From the NCBI RefSeq assembly GCF_023159225.1, contig NC_063170.1, positions 57,681,708 through 57,745,707 on the forward strand: a stretch of 64,000 bases of DNA. The letters are read 5' to 3'. Numbering within the stretch: the first letter of the stretch is position 1; each line of letters opens with the position of its first letter. The position numbers and the translations under genes were made by a program. This DNA is from Perognathus longimembris pacificus. Its lineage: Eukaryota; Chordata; Mammalia; Rodentia; Heteromyidae. The notes under the pieces were generated by a model, which had not been told where the DNA came from, made no database searches, and worked only from the letters and a program-made list of their open reading frames with translations. Below, one piece after another: positions 22,171 to 33,884 of the stretch.

Positions 22171-23388
22171 TGGGGCTGTGGATCTAAGTGACTTAGTTCT
22201 CTTTATTACCAGGCCATGCTCCAACTTCTCCATGTGATCTGCATTATAGTCCAAAACATCTGCAAACATTTTAATTAAATAGTAACCCTTTATCTTCCAT
22301 TTTGACAAATCTTGATGGAGAAGAAATATGTTGGATGTCTCCAGTTAGCCATGATTTCCTGGAACTCTGGAGTAACATTTAACCAAATATCTGGACACCC
22401 CAGAGGCCCCAAATTGATGTGTTAAATGAAGCATCATTGTGACTGTGGCGTATTGTGAGATACATAATCCCATCCTATCTGTTTATAACAAGACTTAGAC
22501 ATCACTTATAAATCATGATACCTAGTGTCATGATAAGTCTCAATGATTTTTAGCATCTTCCTGAAAACTTCCTTTAGGAAAGCCCAACGAGACAAATGAA
22601 TATCCTTTAAAAATTGTAAAAACATTCTATAATGTACACTGTTGTTAGTTTTTATTGAAATTTCTCCTGGGAAGAAAGGAGGGAAAGGATAAATTCACCT
22701 TTCTCTGTAAACATAGATGGTGGTAGTCCATGAACTTAGAGGTGCTAGAAACCTATAGTGGGAAGAAAATGCATTTCTCTGATAAAATTGCAAGAGGCAA
22801 GTTGTTTGTTGCTTTACTACCTCCCCAAATTTGAATTTTCTTCATCATTATTCTTTTTATTGTATGGTCATCATTTGCAATTTTATAGAAGCCCTCAGTG
22901 TTTATCTTGATTGAATATCAAGAAAGAATAAAACATAACACCTGGAATTAGGCCAGAAGGGGAAATTTACAATCAACATGTTATACTTGTATTTCCAAAA
23001 AAAATATTCTTGACATTTTTAATATCAAAATGTATTGGCTTGTTGTACGATGCCATGTTACTGAATTAATCACTTGGGAAAATGTATGCATTAGAGAGGA
23101 ATATTTTTCTGCTCTTCAGCTTTTGGAAGAACATTATAAATGTCATTGATATTCTGCTCATGCCTAGACACCTAAAGGGTAGATGTAATTAAAATACAAT
23201 GAGACAGTGTGTGTCAAATAAAAAATGGTCTTCACTGGAGTGTCTCTAGTTCTTTGCTATGTGTCATCTCAGATTGAGGAATCACTTGACATTTCAGCAA
23301 CATTGGGTTAGGAAAGCAAGAAAGACCTGCAAGTAGCAGCTGATTCATTCTAAAAGGTAAAGTATCCTTACAATCACAAAATACACGG
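22170..23388. other. AT-rich unique DNA
   Basis: No gene or repeat family recognised. taattctaaatgg-type homopolymers only. Confidence 0.4.
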
Positions 23389-23402
23389 CTTCCTCACTTC
23401 TT

Positions 23403-23601
23403 CTTTTTTGGCCAGTCCTAGGGCTTGGACTCAGGGCCTGAGCACTGTCCCTGGCTTCTTTTTGCTCAAGGCTAGCGCTCTGCCACTTGAGCCACAGCGC
23501 CACTTCTGGCCATTTTCTGTATATGTGGTGCTGGGGAATTGAACCCAGGGCCTCATGTATACAAGGCAAGCACTCTTGCCACTAGGCCATATCCCCAGCT
23601 C
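23403..23601 (-). mobile_element. IDL-Geo SINE, minus strand
   Basis: Complete antisense dimer. A perfect 14-bp target duplication, cttcctcacttctt, lies at 23389-23402 and 23602-23615. The T-tail is very short (T6). Confidence 0.94.
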
Positions 23602-23615
23602 CTTCCTCACTTCTT

Positions 23616-23995
23616 AAAATGGATAAATAAGGCTTTTCAGTAAACATGGAGACATTTTGAAGTATGGTTTTACATATTTAAAATTGATAAATGAAAATGA
23701 ACAGCAAATTATTAGTAACAACACAGAAGACAGACAGCATTACAAGCCTTCACTTTCTTATAAAATAATTGCTAGAAAAGTATAATGAGAGCCCAGTGTG
23801 CTCAAAGCTCCAGGTTTGATCTTTAGTGATGGAAAACAAGAGAAAAATATAGTGAAGATGACTTCTACGGCGTGATTAAGGATGCTATAAATCTAGTTTC
23901 CAGTAATAGAGGCTTTGAGATTTAAGAAAAAAAAAATCCAAGTGCAGAAGAGTTTTAACAGTTTTTCTTTGGTTTTGTTCTTTTTATTGTTTTTC
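23616..23995. other. AT-rich unique DNA
   Basis: Nothing recognised. Confidence 0.4.
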
Positions 23996-24032
23996 TTTTT
24001 ACTTTTCTTTTCTTTCTTTCTTTTTTTTATTT

Positions 24033-24258
24033 TTGTCAGTTGTAGGGCTTGAACACTGGGCCTGGGTGCTGTCCCTGAGCTCTTCAGCTCAAGGCTAGCG
24101 CTCTACCACTTGAGCCACAGCACCACTTTTGGTTTTTTGGTGGTTGATTGGAGATGTGAGTCTCATGGACTTTCCTGCCAGGGCTAGCTTTGAACTGTTA
24201 TCCTCAGTTCTCAGCCTCCTGAGTAGCTAGGAGTACAGGCGTGAGCCACCGGCACCCA
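24033..24258 (-). mobile_element. B1-Geo composite SINE, minus strand
   Basis: Antisense Geo module (tgtagggcttgaacactggg ... cgctctaccacttgagccac), linker ttggtggttgattggagatg, then antisense B1 (ctcagcctcctgagtagcta, caggcgtgagccaccggcac). A CTTT-rich tail lies at 24001-24028. Confidence 0.92.
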
Positions 24259-24815
24259 GTTTAGCAGGTTTTATGGAGTCATTATATGAAGTTGAGCTGC
24301 CAAAACTTGTTCACTGAACCATTGGGATTTGCATATGTGATGTGAATCCTCTATTACAAATGAAAATTGGAAAACTACCAATAGCTGATTTCTTTCCCCC
24401 TATTTTTTTCACTTGAAGGCATATACTTAGGTACCTTTTGATACCAATTTGGGGGGACAGGGGATATCTAACGTTCAGAGCTACATAGAATGTGTTGAGA
24501 ATAAAATATTTCTCATCATAGTGGGTTCTTCAGCACATTTTCTGCTTACGTGGTCTGCTGCTTGGATGTCTCCTGGCCTCATTCTCAGACAGCTGGCCTA
24601 GAGGCACTCAGACTGGTGTCTTTAAATAGGCCAAGTAGGTAGATCTTACTTCCTGTGAAGCTCTTCTGCACTGGAGTCCAGAGCTGCTGATTCCTGGTCC
24701 ATTTCTCCCACCAGACACTGGGAGGGATATTTGTGAACTAGAAGTTCAGAAGACTTGTGATTAATTTCACAGAGTGCCAGGGTACCTGGGCCAGTCACAT
24801 GAGATTTCTCACATC
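24259..24815. other. Unique non-coding DNA
   Basis: Nothing recognised upstream of the CTCF-like motif at 24817. Confidence 0.4.
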
Positions 24816-24816
24816 T

Positions 24817-24831
24817 CCAGTGGAGGGCGCT
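24817..24831 (+). promoter_or_regulatory. CTCF-like motif, 14/15 consensus match
   Basis: ccagtggagggcgct matches CCASYAGRKGGCRSY at all positions except the sixth (G for A). It faces right, towards the oppositely oriented pair at 38107-38153. Confidence 0.55.
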
Positions 24832-24931
24832 CTCTTGTGAACAGCTTTTCTGTAGCCCATTGCTTTGGGGAGTGCTTTACAACCACTCATTTGCAAGCAG
24901 TCTTCTTCATACACGCTGTGGAACCCAGACC

Positions 24932-24934
<3 letters not shown>

Positions 24935-24981
<47 letters not shown>
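24935..24981. repeat. (AC)n microsatellite
   Basis: About 23 AC units. The poly-His/Thr frames across it are artefacts. Confidence 0.97.
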
Positions 24982-24982
<1 letters not shown>

Positions 24983-25590
24983 CTGGAGCTCAGTACCAGC
25001 ATTTACAGGGTCTCTGTTGTGTAGCAGCTGTGAACATAACTCAAAGGTCCAGATTTTTGAAGGGCTCCATGGAGAGCTGAGTTTGTATCCCAGGCATCCC
25101 AGTAAATAGTGGGAGCATAGCTAACTGGTGTCTGGGAGAAACCAAGATTACACTGCAAATACATAAATCACTTCACAGTCACAACCTGGGGAGATTTTCT
25201 TTTTTAAGAAAGTTAAAGGTCATTGCTCAGCGGGGACCTAGTTCCTGGTTTGCAGTGCGATCCATCAATTCTATGATCTGCCAGCACAGCCTGGGGCTCT
25301 GGATCCGCTCTACACAGTGTTTCAAAGTCAGGCTATTATGTTAATTGGCATCACAAATTGTTATTCCCTCTGGAGACATGGAGGGGAAGATCACAGGACA
25401 GAAAAAGAAAAAGAGGTCCTCTGGGGCCTGGGAGCGGTGCCCTCAAACCTTGTTTACTTAGGAAAATCCTATCCAAGTGTTGCACAGCTTCATTATCATG
25501 TCTCTCCAGGAAGAACTGGAAGCTTCCATGCTCTGTCCTTCGAAAAGATCTACGATGCAGGTTCTCAGATCTCACTTGTGAGTCAATTGG
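24982..25590. other. Unique non-coding DNA
   Basis: Overlapping frames on both strands (up to 130 codons, 25358-25750) without recognisable domain or strand preference; not called as genes. Confidence 0.4.
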
Positions 25591-25594
25591 AAAA

Positions 25595-25830
25595 CGTGTA
25601 TGTCCTTTGATTTGGCAATTCCGCTTCTCAGAGTGTCCCCTGAGGGGTTCATCGGATGAAAACACAAAGGATCCCATCAAATTCTGTGTCATATTCAAGG
25701 GGAAAAAAATAGGAGAAACAGCACAATGTATATCAATGAGGGATCAATGAAGTATATTGTGGTTAGCGGAACCGTGCAGGTATGACATACGAGACAAATT
25801 AACTTCTACTTTAGTTCATGAGTTATTAAG
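25595..25830 (+). mobile_element. Old L1 3' fragment, sense strand
   Basis: cctttgatttggcaattccg and cttctcagagtgtcccctga, then acagcacaatgtatatcaat and gatcaatgaagtatattgtg, echo the end of L1 ORF2 (an AFxxSNSTS-like region) and the 3'UTR of L1M-class elements. Heavily decayed. Confidence 0.55.
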
Positions 25831-26084
25831 ATGAAATTAATAAAGTAATAGTTTATTCAGTGAGAAACCCATTACAGAAGTGGAGAATGTCAAGCGAGCC
25901 AGGTGTGTATTTACAGATGTGTAGCGATCCACTAGAAAGGTGAGCCATTCAGTCCTTAGTGCCCACCCTGGGATACAGAAGTGTGAATTTACTTTCATTT
26001 TTATGTTTAATTGTGTTTTAAAATTGTTGTTGTTATTAAGTAGTTGCACCAAGTAGTTATGAGACCATAAGTCAGATTATGAGT

Positions 26085-26290
26085 ATAATGCCTCTTGGTC
26101 AAATGTCACCCCTTCCTTCATTCTCCCCTATTTTGCCCCTCTTGTCCCTACTCTCAAGTTACATAGTTGGTTTTTTACACAAGGTACATCGAATATAACA
26201 ACTACATTTGCTTGCCCTTCCTCCCTCCATTCCTATGCCCCCCTCCCGACCTCTGCCCACTCTCTAAAACATGTTTCCACTTCCTAGAAT
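26085..26290 (-). mobile_element. Probable L1 3'UTR fragment, minus strand
   Basis: Pyrimidine-rich block with ccccttccttcattctcccc, caagttacatagttgg and ttacacaaggtac resembles the L1 3'UTR at 13778-14050 (agttgtatagttggtttaca). Confidence 0.5.
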
Positions 26291-27787
26291 CTGTTTTGAT
26301 AAGCAGTACTTTTGTTATTTAAGGGAGTTATGCCTTTAGATTCCCCCCTAACATACCCTCCTTCAGTCTGTTTGTATCAGTGCATTGAGCCCTGTGTGTT
26401 ATCATGCACAGTTGTATTATAAATCTACCTTCCATGTACGAGAGAAAACATGTGCCATTTGTCTCTCTGAACTTGGTGCTGCTTTATTAGGCACAGAAGA
26501 TCATGTGGCATTTTGGCAACTGAAAAAATCTGAATCATTAGAATGGGAGGTCAAGAAACATTATTTAACTGTAATTAAAAAAACACACAATAGGAATAAG
26601 ATACAATGGCAATTATTAGGGGTTCTCTTATTCACTCCTCAGGACAGATGTTGGAAGTGGAATTGCAAAGAACCAGTCCAGGATCCAGCCAGGTTGAGAC
26701 GCTTTGGCGGGGGGGGGGGGGGGGGGTCCAAATCCAAGATGCAGGCTTTAGACCACTCTGAGATACGCATATGTGAGAAAAAAAGGAAAGAGAAGGAGAA
26801 GCAGGAAAGAGTCAAGAACAAAACAATAATGTACTTTCCAGGGCGCCTCCATCTCCCTGGCATGGCACAATCCTTAGTGTCGTGTCCTGCCCCACGGTTT
26901 GCAACAGCAGGAATTATAGTGAGCCATAAAATCCACTATTCATTCTATTTTTTCTAAGTCAGTTTCTAATCATTGCTGAACCCCGATTTCCATTAAGAAA
27001 CAAGTCTTGGACGTCCACCTCAGAAGGTCTAGAAGCAGATATTCCTCTTTGAAATCGGAGCGCCGTCTTTGGAGACACTCAGGGCAGTGGAGTCCACCCT
27101 GTGGTTGAGTCCACCCAGTGGAGATCTTCCAGCCCCCACCAGGCAGTGGGTGAACCCCAGCTACCCGTCAACCCCAGCAGCTGAAGGCCTAGAGACTCCG
27201 TGACTCACAGGGGCAGTTACATGGAGATTCACGAGGACCCCATGTTCCCTCAACACTGGTATCAACTGCATCATTCTCCAGGCTCCCTCCCCCCACCCTA
27301 TGCCCTGCTCCCTATGAAAAGTCATTTGATCCAATACAAGTCATCAGTTATCTCCAGTGACTGTTCCCAGGAAGCTGACAAATATAATGGTCCCTCCAGG
27401 GGATTTCCCCAAATCTCAACTAACACACAATATGGTTTCCAGTGAAGTAAAGACCTATAATCATCTGTGATCCTCATAATAACTATTACCAATACCATGA
27501 GTTGTGCCAGGCACTCATTAGTCTGAAGCCTGAGACAGTCTGTGGGTTAGAAGCAATTCAAGCTTCAGGCAATTCTCCTTTCTGATGGAGCTGGGTATTT
27601 TTCCACTGGGGACAGTGTATGAGAATCCACAACAGTAATAGTCCAGTGGGAACTATCTGGAAGTCCTAATTCAGGTTTTCAAAATATACTTATTTGTGAA
27701 TTTTACCATTGCAAATGTTACAGTCAGGCTTACATGGCAAATTCAACTCAGGTGATCCAAAATATATTGTGCTCTATTACAGTTCAT
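26291..27787. other. Unique DNA with an 18-bp poly-G run
   Basis: It contains the longest open frame of the window (190 codons, 26385-26957), which crosses a G18 run (26709-26726) and has no recognised domain. A 17-bp imperfect tandem copy (gagtccaccctgtgg / gagtccacccagtgg) lies at about 27090-27121. Confidence 0.45.
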
Positions 27788-27803
27788 AAAAATGGACTAT
27801 GTG

Positions 27804-28019
27804 GGGGCTGGGAATATGGCCTAGTGGTAGAGTGCTTGCCTTGCATACATGAAGCCCTGGGTTCGATTCCCCAGCACCACATATATAGGAAAAGCCAGAA
27901 GTGGTGTCATGGCTCAAGTGGTAGAGTGCTAGCCTTGAGCAAAAAGAAGCCAGGGACAGTGCTCAGGCCCTGAGTCCCAAGCCCCAGGACTGGCCAAAAA
28001 ACAAAAACAAAAAAAAAAC
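27804..28019 (+). mobile_element. IDL-Geo SINE
   Basis: Complete dimer, tail (CA4-6)-interrupted A. Target duplication aaaaatggactatgtg (27788-27803) versus aaaaatgcactatgtg (28020-28035), one mismatch. Carries the aaaaagaag variant of the right monomer. Confidence 0.95.
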
Positions 28020-28035
28020 AAAAATGCACTATGTG

Positions 28036-28470
28036 TAGGTTACATTTACAATGTGTATCTGTAAAGATTCCACACACATCCCTAACTCGATGGTAACTTA
28101 AGAAATGTCCCAGTGGTGATTCCGACGATAGCCACCCTTTGCTTTAGGCAACACCTTTTCCCCTGACTCTCAAAATAATCACCATCATCTCAAGATGAAA
28201 CTCCAGTGTGCTTCTAACAAATGATTTTCAATACTTTTTGGCCATGGCCCCAGGATTCACAAAGTGCTGTCAGCTAGTGTCAAATATTATTCCTGCGTAG
28301 TTCAAGGTCGCAGCTGTTTTTTCTTGGTTCATATTTGTGAGGCTCACATCATCATCTGCTAATATTGTGTGTCTGTCCCCACTGGGGACCAGACTCAGCA
28401 AAACTCGAAAATATACTTCCTTTTCCATTGGGCCTTTTGGGCAGTCTGAAAACTGAATTAATTAAACTGT
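28036..28470. other. Unique non-coding DNA
   Basis: Nothing recognised. Confidence 0.4.
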
Positions 28471-28473
28471 ATG

Positions 28474-28474
<1 letters not shown>

Positions 28475-28557
<83 letters not shown>

Positions 28558-28564
28558 AGAGAGA
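28475..28564. repeat. Compound (TG)n(GA)n microsatellite
   Basis: About 14 TG units (28475-28503) pass directly into about 30 GA units (28504-28564). Confidence 0.97.
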
Positions 28565-28836
28565 ACCAGTAGAAGGAGAACATGATTATAGTTAGACTGA
28601 CATTGGAAGGCTTGAGTTTGCTTTTCCTACATCAAATCAAAACATTATCATTGCAAAACAAAAATGTAATTTCATTACTCTTGCATGATCAAAATCCTTC
28701 AACAGCTCCTTATCAGCTCACAATGAAATCCAAGCCTCTCAGAATCGCAATACAGACTGTTATTCTTTTTTTTTGCTTCCTGGTGTATTGTTTTCTCCTC
28801 TACACTCACTACTCTTGCCCTAGTAAGCTCTTGGTA

Positions 28837-29126
28837 CAGTTTGCCCTCTGTATCTTGGGATTCTGAATCCTAAATACCACCAAACTTGCATCAAAATTGT
28901 TAAGATTTTATTTCAGCAGTAAGTGCAGATATTTTTTGTTATTTTTCTATGCAATACAATAGAACAAGTATTTACATTGTATTAGGTATTATAAATAACA
29001 CAACACATAGATTATGGGAGGATGTACATAAGACCCACAGATGTTATATCATTTTGTATAAGATTGCAGCATCCCAGAGCAAGGTGGTCCAGGACCCAAT
29101 CATTCTTGAATACTGAAGGATTACTG
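28837..29126 (+). mobile_element. Tigger/MER2-like non-autonomous DNA transposon, nearly complete
   Basis: It begins cagtttgccctctgtatc after a TA at 28835-28836 and ends aggattactg. Internal landmarks attgtattaggtattataa, gattatgggaggatgtacat and cattttgtataagattgc agree with the MER2 consensus as I remember it. Terminal CAG/CTG fits the mariner/Tigger type; the 3' TA is lost. Confidence 0.85.
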
Positions 29127-29129
29127 TGT

Positions 29130-29700
29130 TGATAATGGCAGGCATTTTCACAGCTCCAATCCTATTCTCTCTCTGCCATATCCTCTCACCAGTGAGATGG
29201 GTTTATCTATCTTGAATGATATGCTTAAATAACACCAACTCAGGCTCTCTTCCTCTGGCTTTTTGAGATTTAGCCACACTTCCTGTTTGTTCTTTATCTT
29301 CAGTCCATTCTTATACCTCTCAGAAGGCAGCTATCTCTGGTGAACAAAACAACATCTTTAAACATTTAAATGCAAATGCACCCAAAGCAGAGGCAATACT
29401 TTATCTCAGTAATTAGCTGGATGTTTCACAGTAGTAGTTCTGTGATTGTGGAAGGAGTGAATGAATAAATGGCAGATGGAGACAAAACCTTAGAAATATA
29501 TTCCTTCAGATTTTTCTGGCCAGGAGTGGAGATATAATCTAGGCCTTGATGAATTTCCTCTAATGTGAACCTGAAGTTGTGTGCATGTCTGTGTAGTTAG
29601 GTGTGTATTGATCTAGGTGGTTACTTCAAAGTATCCATCATTTCCCAAAGGAATACATGATGTAATAGCAAGTTTACAGCCTTCTCATTACAATTCAGCC
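29130..29700. other. Unique non-coding DNA
   Basis: Nothing firmly recognised. ggagtgaatgaataaatgg near 29455 may be an L2 tail but is too short to call. Confidence 0.4.
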
Positions 29701-29739
29701 TCCTCCAAAAGCTAAGGCCTATCTTTTTTCTGCATTAAA

Positions 29740-29890
29740 AAAGGAATAGTAACATAAAAGCAAAATGAAAGGGGTGATGCGGATCATACTATAGTATATT
29801 CATAAATTGTTTTGTTAAAATGGTAACTCCTTTGTATAGCTACTTAAAGACAGTATCAAAAATTAAAACAAGAAAAGAGCAAAGGGGATT
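29740..29890 (+). mobile_element. L1 3' end fragment, sense strand
   Basis: ttgttaaaatggtaactcc, tttgtatagctacttaaaga and an A-rich end match the terminus of the copy at 9640-9700. Confidence 0.55.
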
Positions 29891-29988
29891 TTGGAAGAAG
29901 TAAGTGTAAGCTAGAGACTCCCTGAAAGAGAAAGTCTGCAGGATGGTGTTTTTTGGTTTTTTTTTTTCAGTCCTAAAAGTAGAAGATG

Positions 29989-30201
29989 GGGGCTGGGAAT
30001 ATGGCCTAGTGGCAAGAGTGCTTGTCTTGTATACATGAAGCCCTGGGTTCGATTCCCCAGCACCACATATATAGAAAATGGCCAGAAGTGGCTCTGTGGC
30101 TCAAGTGGTGAGAGTGCTAGCCTTGAGCGGGAAGAAGCCAGGGACAGTGCTCAGGCCCTGAGTCCCAAGCCCTAAGACTGGCAAAAAAAAAAAAAAAAAA
30201 A
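29989..30201 (+). mobile_element. IDL-Geo SINE, A24 tail
   Basis: Complete dimer with a perfect 14-bp target duplication, aaaagtagaagatg, at 29975-29988 and 30202-30215. The long pure A tail and exact duplication suggest a recent insertion. It mixes the tacatgaagccctggg left variant with the gagcgggaagaag right variant. Confidence 0.96.
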
Positions 30202-30495
30202 AAAAGTAGAAGATGCCAGAATGTCTTTTCTTGGAAGAACTTCCTCCTAAGTAGCTAAACCCTTTCACTCCTGTGTCCAATGTGGAACTATCAAGGGGTT
30301 CACAGGGGTGATGACAAGAGAGGGAGATTCTTTTCGTCTCCTCTTTAGTCATTCCCCAAACAATGTCTCCTTGAGCACAGTATAAGGGAGAAAAGACTTT
30401 GGTTTGGGGATAACTTGTTATGAAACTAAAGTCTGCATTACAGTGTCACTTCTAGTGGCTTTCTTTCTCTCTTTTGTGTTTCTGGCTTCATAATT

Positions 30496-30715
30496 ATTAT
30501 TATTATTATTATTTTTTTTTTTTGGCCAGTCCTGGGGCTTGGACTCAGGGCCTGAGCACTGTCCCTGGCTTCTTTTTGCTCAAGGCTAGCACTCTGCCAC
30601 TTGAGCCACAGCGCCACTTCTGGCCATTTTCTGTATATGTGGTGCTGGGGAATTGAACCCAGGGCCTCATGTATATGAGGCAGGCACTCTTGCCACTAGG
30701 CCATATCCCCAGCCC
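30496..30715 (-). mobile_element. IDL-Geo SINE, minus strand, (ATT)n at tail
   Basis: Complete antisense dimer. A perfect 14-bp duplication, ctggcttcataatt, lies at 30482-30495 and 30716-30729. The tail has an (ATT)n tract at about 30492-30513 before T11. Confidence 0.95.
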
Positions 30716-30729
30716 CTGGCTTCATAATT

Positions 30730-31115
30730 TGTTTTCACATTTTCCAACTGGTAATTTATTTGTCATTTGATTTTCTTAGTCAGGTGTTTGTTCAGTGTCA
30801 ATGGAAATGGTCCATCTGTGCTTCTCTCTGCCCCAGGGACTCTCTCAGCTCCATCATCTGATAATTCATCTATCAGTGTGTCTCTAAAAGCGCCGTGGGG
30901 CCAGCTTCTTGAATGAAAGGGAGAGAGAAAGAATGGGAGGCATTGGTTGGCCTCATCGCCATTACCTAAATGGATGCAAATGTGGCAGAGTAAAAATGTT
31001 GCTCCTTCCCAGAAGTGATCAGGATGGAAAGAGCTGTCGTTTTAGTTTGCATGGTTTATTATAGCAGTGCACTGAGGCAGAAACAACAAGCCAAGTCTCC
31101 AAGAAACTCCAGAAA
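30730..31115. other. Unique non-coding DNA
   Basis: Nothing recognised. Confidence 0.4.
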
Positions 31116-31117
31116 AA

Positions 31118-31238
31118 ACCAGGACTGGTGGTGTTGTGGCTCAAGAGGCAGGGTGCTAGCCTTGAGCCAAAGAAGCCCAGGGCCAGCCCCCAGCCCCTGA
31201 ATTCAAGCCCTGAGACTGGCACATACATATATACACAA
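31118..31238 (+). mobile_element. Geo-type SINE monomer
   Basis: ggtgttgtggctcaagaggc, gtgctagccttgagcc and gaattcaagccctgagactg give the right-hand module without a clear ID or B1 partner. CA/TA-rich tail. Confidence 0.75.
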
Positions 31239-31239
31239 A

Positions 31240-31500
31240 ATTTATTTGTCTGGCTCCGCAGAGTTGTGAATATGTGAAATAACTTATTGTTTCTAATTCC
31301 CAAAGCATCCCATTCACCATTTCACAAAAATTATTGAACATATACTGTAAGATTGTTGTCAAATGCAATGAATGAAAATGGAAACCACATATCGTTCTTG
31401 CCTTCAATTAGTTGTCAGCTCTAATGAACATTCTAGAAATAACCAAAAATAGAATTGCATTATTGTTTTATGCACAAGTACTTCTCTACTCTCACCCCCT
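31240..31500. other. Unique non-coding DNA
   Basis: Nothing recognised; a small (CAC)(CAT) trinucleotide tract follows at 31505-31535. Confidence 0.4.
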
Positions 31501-31539
31501 CAGTATCACCACCACCACCACCATCATCATCATCATGGC

Positions 31540-31745
31540 TTCTCTTTATTGAGTTCTTGGTATATGCTAGATGCAGTATGGGACACTATTTATATCCAAC
31601 AGTCCTTCCCAGTAAGCCTGATGGATGACATAATTAAAGTAACTCAGCTCACAGATTTAAATGATTAACCATGCCACCCAGCTCAGGGTTTGCAAAGCCA
31701 GCATTTAAACTCAGGACAGTATGATACTAAAGTCTCCAATTTTAA
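31540..31745 (-). mobile_element. MIR, minus strand
   Basis: ttattgagttcttggtatatgc, ttcccagtaagcctgatgga, taaagtaactcagctcac and catttaaactcaggacagt follow the antisense MIR order. Confidence 0.8.
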
Positions 31746-31839
31746 TAACAATATCACCCAAGGATCCTGAGGCCACGCTAAGAAATAAGCAATGTCACTG
31801 GAGAGTCACTATAAAAGCAACGAGGATAGAACACTTCAT

Positions 31840-32050
31840 GAATAATGCAAGTCTCTATGTGCTGAGTGTTTTGCCCCTGCAGGCCACAACACCACTAGCA
31901 ATTGTAAACACAGACACTCAGCTACGCATCTCGGTGCCCTTCCTGGAGGTCAGTCCTCTTAGTGGAGAGATGAAGTAACTTCCTCAAGTTCCATACCCAA
32001 CAGGTGCAATATTGATTCCCAAGTCTGCTTGACTCTCAAGCTCTCTGGAT
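31840..32050 (-). mobile_element. MIR, minus strand
   Basis: tatgtgctgagtgttttgcc, gagagatgaagtaacttcct, tattgattcccaagtctgct. A second MIR in the same orientation 100 bp after the previous one. Confidence 0.75.
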
Positions 32051-32054
32051 TGTT

Positions 32055-32658
32055 AATGTCACCCAGGGCACCCACAGGGAAATGGTCATTTCCAGAAGGA
32101 ATCTAGTAATGCTTTCCTCCTCCCAAAAAACAAAACCCAAATGCCAAGTTCATTTCTAGGGCTTAAGTTCCAGTGTCACAGAGACTTTCCCATGGCTCAA
32201 GCATTATTAATTTCCTCTGTGTTATAAAAATGCCCCCTTGTGTTTTCTTTCTGCTTGGTAGAGGCATGGTGTGAGTATGTATATGTGCACACGTGTGTGT
32301 GTGTATGAGTGTGTGTTTGGGGGAATGGTACCCTCAAAGGGAAAGAAGCATGCTTGGAGATAAAAGGACTGAGGCGAGTTCAGGAAAACCAAGTTGCTCC
32401 AAAGCCTCTGGGCCCAGCCTCCTGGCAGCTCCCTTTCACTGCTGATAACAGCTCACTTCTGCCCTGGGAAAGCGGGGTGGGGTGAATCATTTGGAAGGAG
32501 AAAGCAGAAAGAGCTGCTAAGTTTAGTTAGCCTTTAACCTTATATAGTAAAGGCAAACATCCCTCACTCCCTGCTGTCCCTGGAGCGTTGTTAGACTTCA
32601 GACTCGAATTCAGCTCCAGAAGTAAGGGTATCTTGGAGCATGGTGACTCCTGTGTTAA
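32055..32658. other. Unique DNA with several transcription-factor-like motifs
   Basis: A GATA core (ctgataaca, 32442-32450), an AP-1-like tgaatcat (32483-32490) and a near-CArG box ccttatatag (32538-32547) lie within about 100 bp. This could be a small regulatory element or chance. Confidence 0.3.
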
Positions 32659-32671
32659 GAACAAAATCATT

Positions 32672-32877
32672 GGGGCTGGGGATATAGCCTAGTGTCAAGA
32701 GCGCTTGCCTCATATACATGAAGCCCTGGGTTCGATTCCCCAGCACCACATATACAGAAAATGGCCAGAAATGGCGCTGTGACTCAAGTGGCAGAGTGCT
32801 AGCCTTGAGCAAAAAGAAGCCAGGGACAGTGCTCAGGCCCTGAGTCCAAGGCCCAAGACTGGCAAAAAAAAAAAAAA
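32672..32877 (+). mobile_element. IDL-Geo SINE
   Basis: Complete dimer. Target duplication gaacaaaatcatt (32659-32671) versus gaataaaatcatt (32878-32890). Confidence 0.95.
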
Positions 32878-33135
32878 GAATAAAATCATTAAACACCCAT
32901 TAATAACTCCTGCAGTGCTGCCATTTCCCACCAGGGTCATGGATCCAATGTGCTGTCTTCTTTAAAGTTTATGTTGAAACTTATTTCTCTTGGTGGTGGT
33001 ATTATAAGAAATGCACCCTGAGTGGAAATCTGTGAGAATGGGTTAGCAGTATTTTTAGAAACTTTAAATAAATAATTAAATTGGCAAAACCCAAGAGCAA
33101 TGTTTACGTGATGAAAAAAATAAAAAGGTTTAAAA

Positions 33136-33362
33136 GATCTAAGCTCTGGTGGCTTACTCCTATAATCCTAGTTACTTAGGAAGCTGAGATCCAAGAATCT
33201 TGGTTCGAAGCCAGTCCAGGCAGGAAAGTCTGTGAGACTTTTATCTCTGGCTAACCACCAAAAACTCAGAAGCAGAGTGGTTCAACAATGGCACTAAGTG
33301 AAAAAGTTTAGGGACAGCACCTAGGCCCTGAGTTCAAGCCCTAAGACTGGCATACACACACA
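33136..33362 (+). mobile_element. B1-Geo composite SINE, diverged
   Basis: B1 part gtggcttactcctataatcc and agttacttaggaagctgaga; Geo part ggacagcacctaggccctga and gttcaagccctaagactggc, with the box A region damaged. CA-rich tail. Confidence 0.82.
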
Positions 33363-33378
33363 AAAGAGAAAACCTAAG

Positions 33379-33590
33379 TGGGCTGGGAATGTGGCTTAGT
33401 GGTAGAGTGCTTGCCTAGTATTCATGAAACCCTGGGTTCAATTTCTCAGTGCCACATAAACAGAAAAAGCCAGAAGTGGTACTGTGGTTCAAGTGGTAGA
33501 GCTCTAGCCTAGAGCAAAAAGAAGCTCAGGGACAGTGCTCAGGCCTTGAGGTCAAGCCCCCAGGACAGGCAAAAAAAAAACCCCAAAACC
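33379..33590 (+). mobile_element. IDL-Geo SINE, older copy
   Basis: Dimer with more substitutions than the others: box B is ggttcaatttc, and the right half has tgtggttcaagtgg. No clean target duplication found. Confidence 0.88.
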
Positions 33591-33654
33591 CAAAAGTAAA
33601 AGGAATAAAAGTGTTAAATTCCACTTTATAAATACCTGTTTGGAACCATCAGGT

Positions 33655-33805
33655 AGACGGTCTTGTCCCTCCTTATTAAAGCGTAGAGTAGAGAGAGGAA
33701 GTTGCCTGTCCTTGGTCCCTGCTGGCCAGGGACAGAAATGAGGTTCAAATGTGGGTACTGTGTTCTGCGAGTCCACATGTCAGCCTCATGTGTGCAATGA
33801 CTCAG
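33655..33805 (-). mobile_element. MIR, minus strand
   Basis: ttgtccctccttattaaagc, gagagaggaagttgcctgtc, gaggttcaaatgtgggtact. Antisense MIR order. Confidence 0.7.
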
Positions 33806-33884
33806 CCTCTGTGGAAGGAGCGCTATAGTCACGCCCTCTGTCAGCCGTTGCCATCTCCCTCTTATACTTGGGATGCTTCCGTGA

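Noticed and set aside
25351..25750. Overlapping frames of 97-130 codons on both strands
   Set aside because: Opposite-strand frames of similar length with no codon preference; the right part falls in an old L1 fragment.
26385..26957. Longest open frame in the window (190 codons)
   Set aside because: It crosses a G18 homopolymer (poly-Gly), has no domain or signal I recognise, no plausible promoter or splice context, and is within what chance gives in 64 kb searched in six frames.
30474..30656. Frames containing a recurrent peptide such as GAWTQGLSTVPGFF
   Set aside because: This peptide recurs near 4600, 13300, 32800 and 38400 and is the antisense translation of IDL-Geo, not a protein family.
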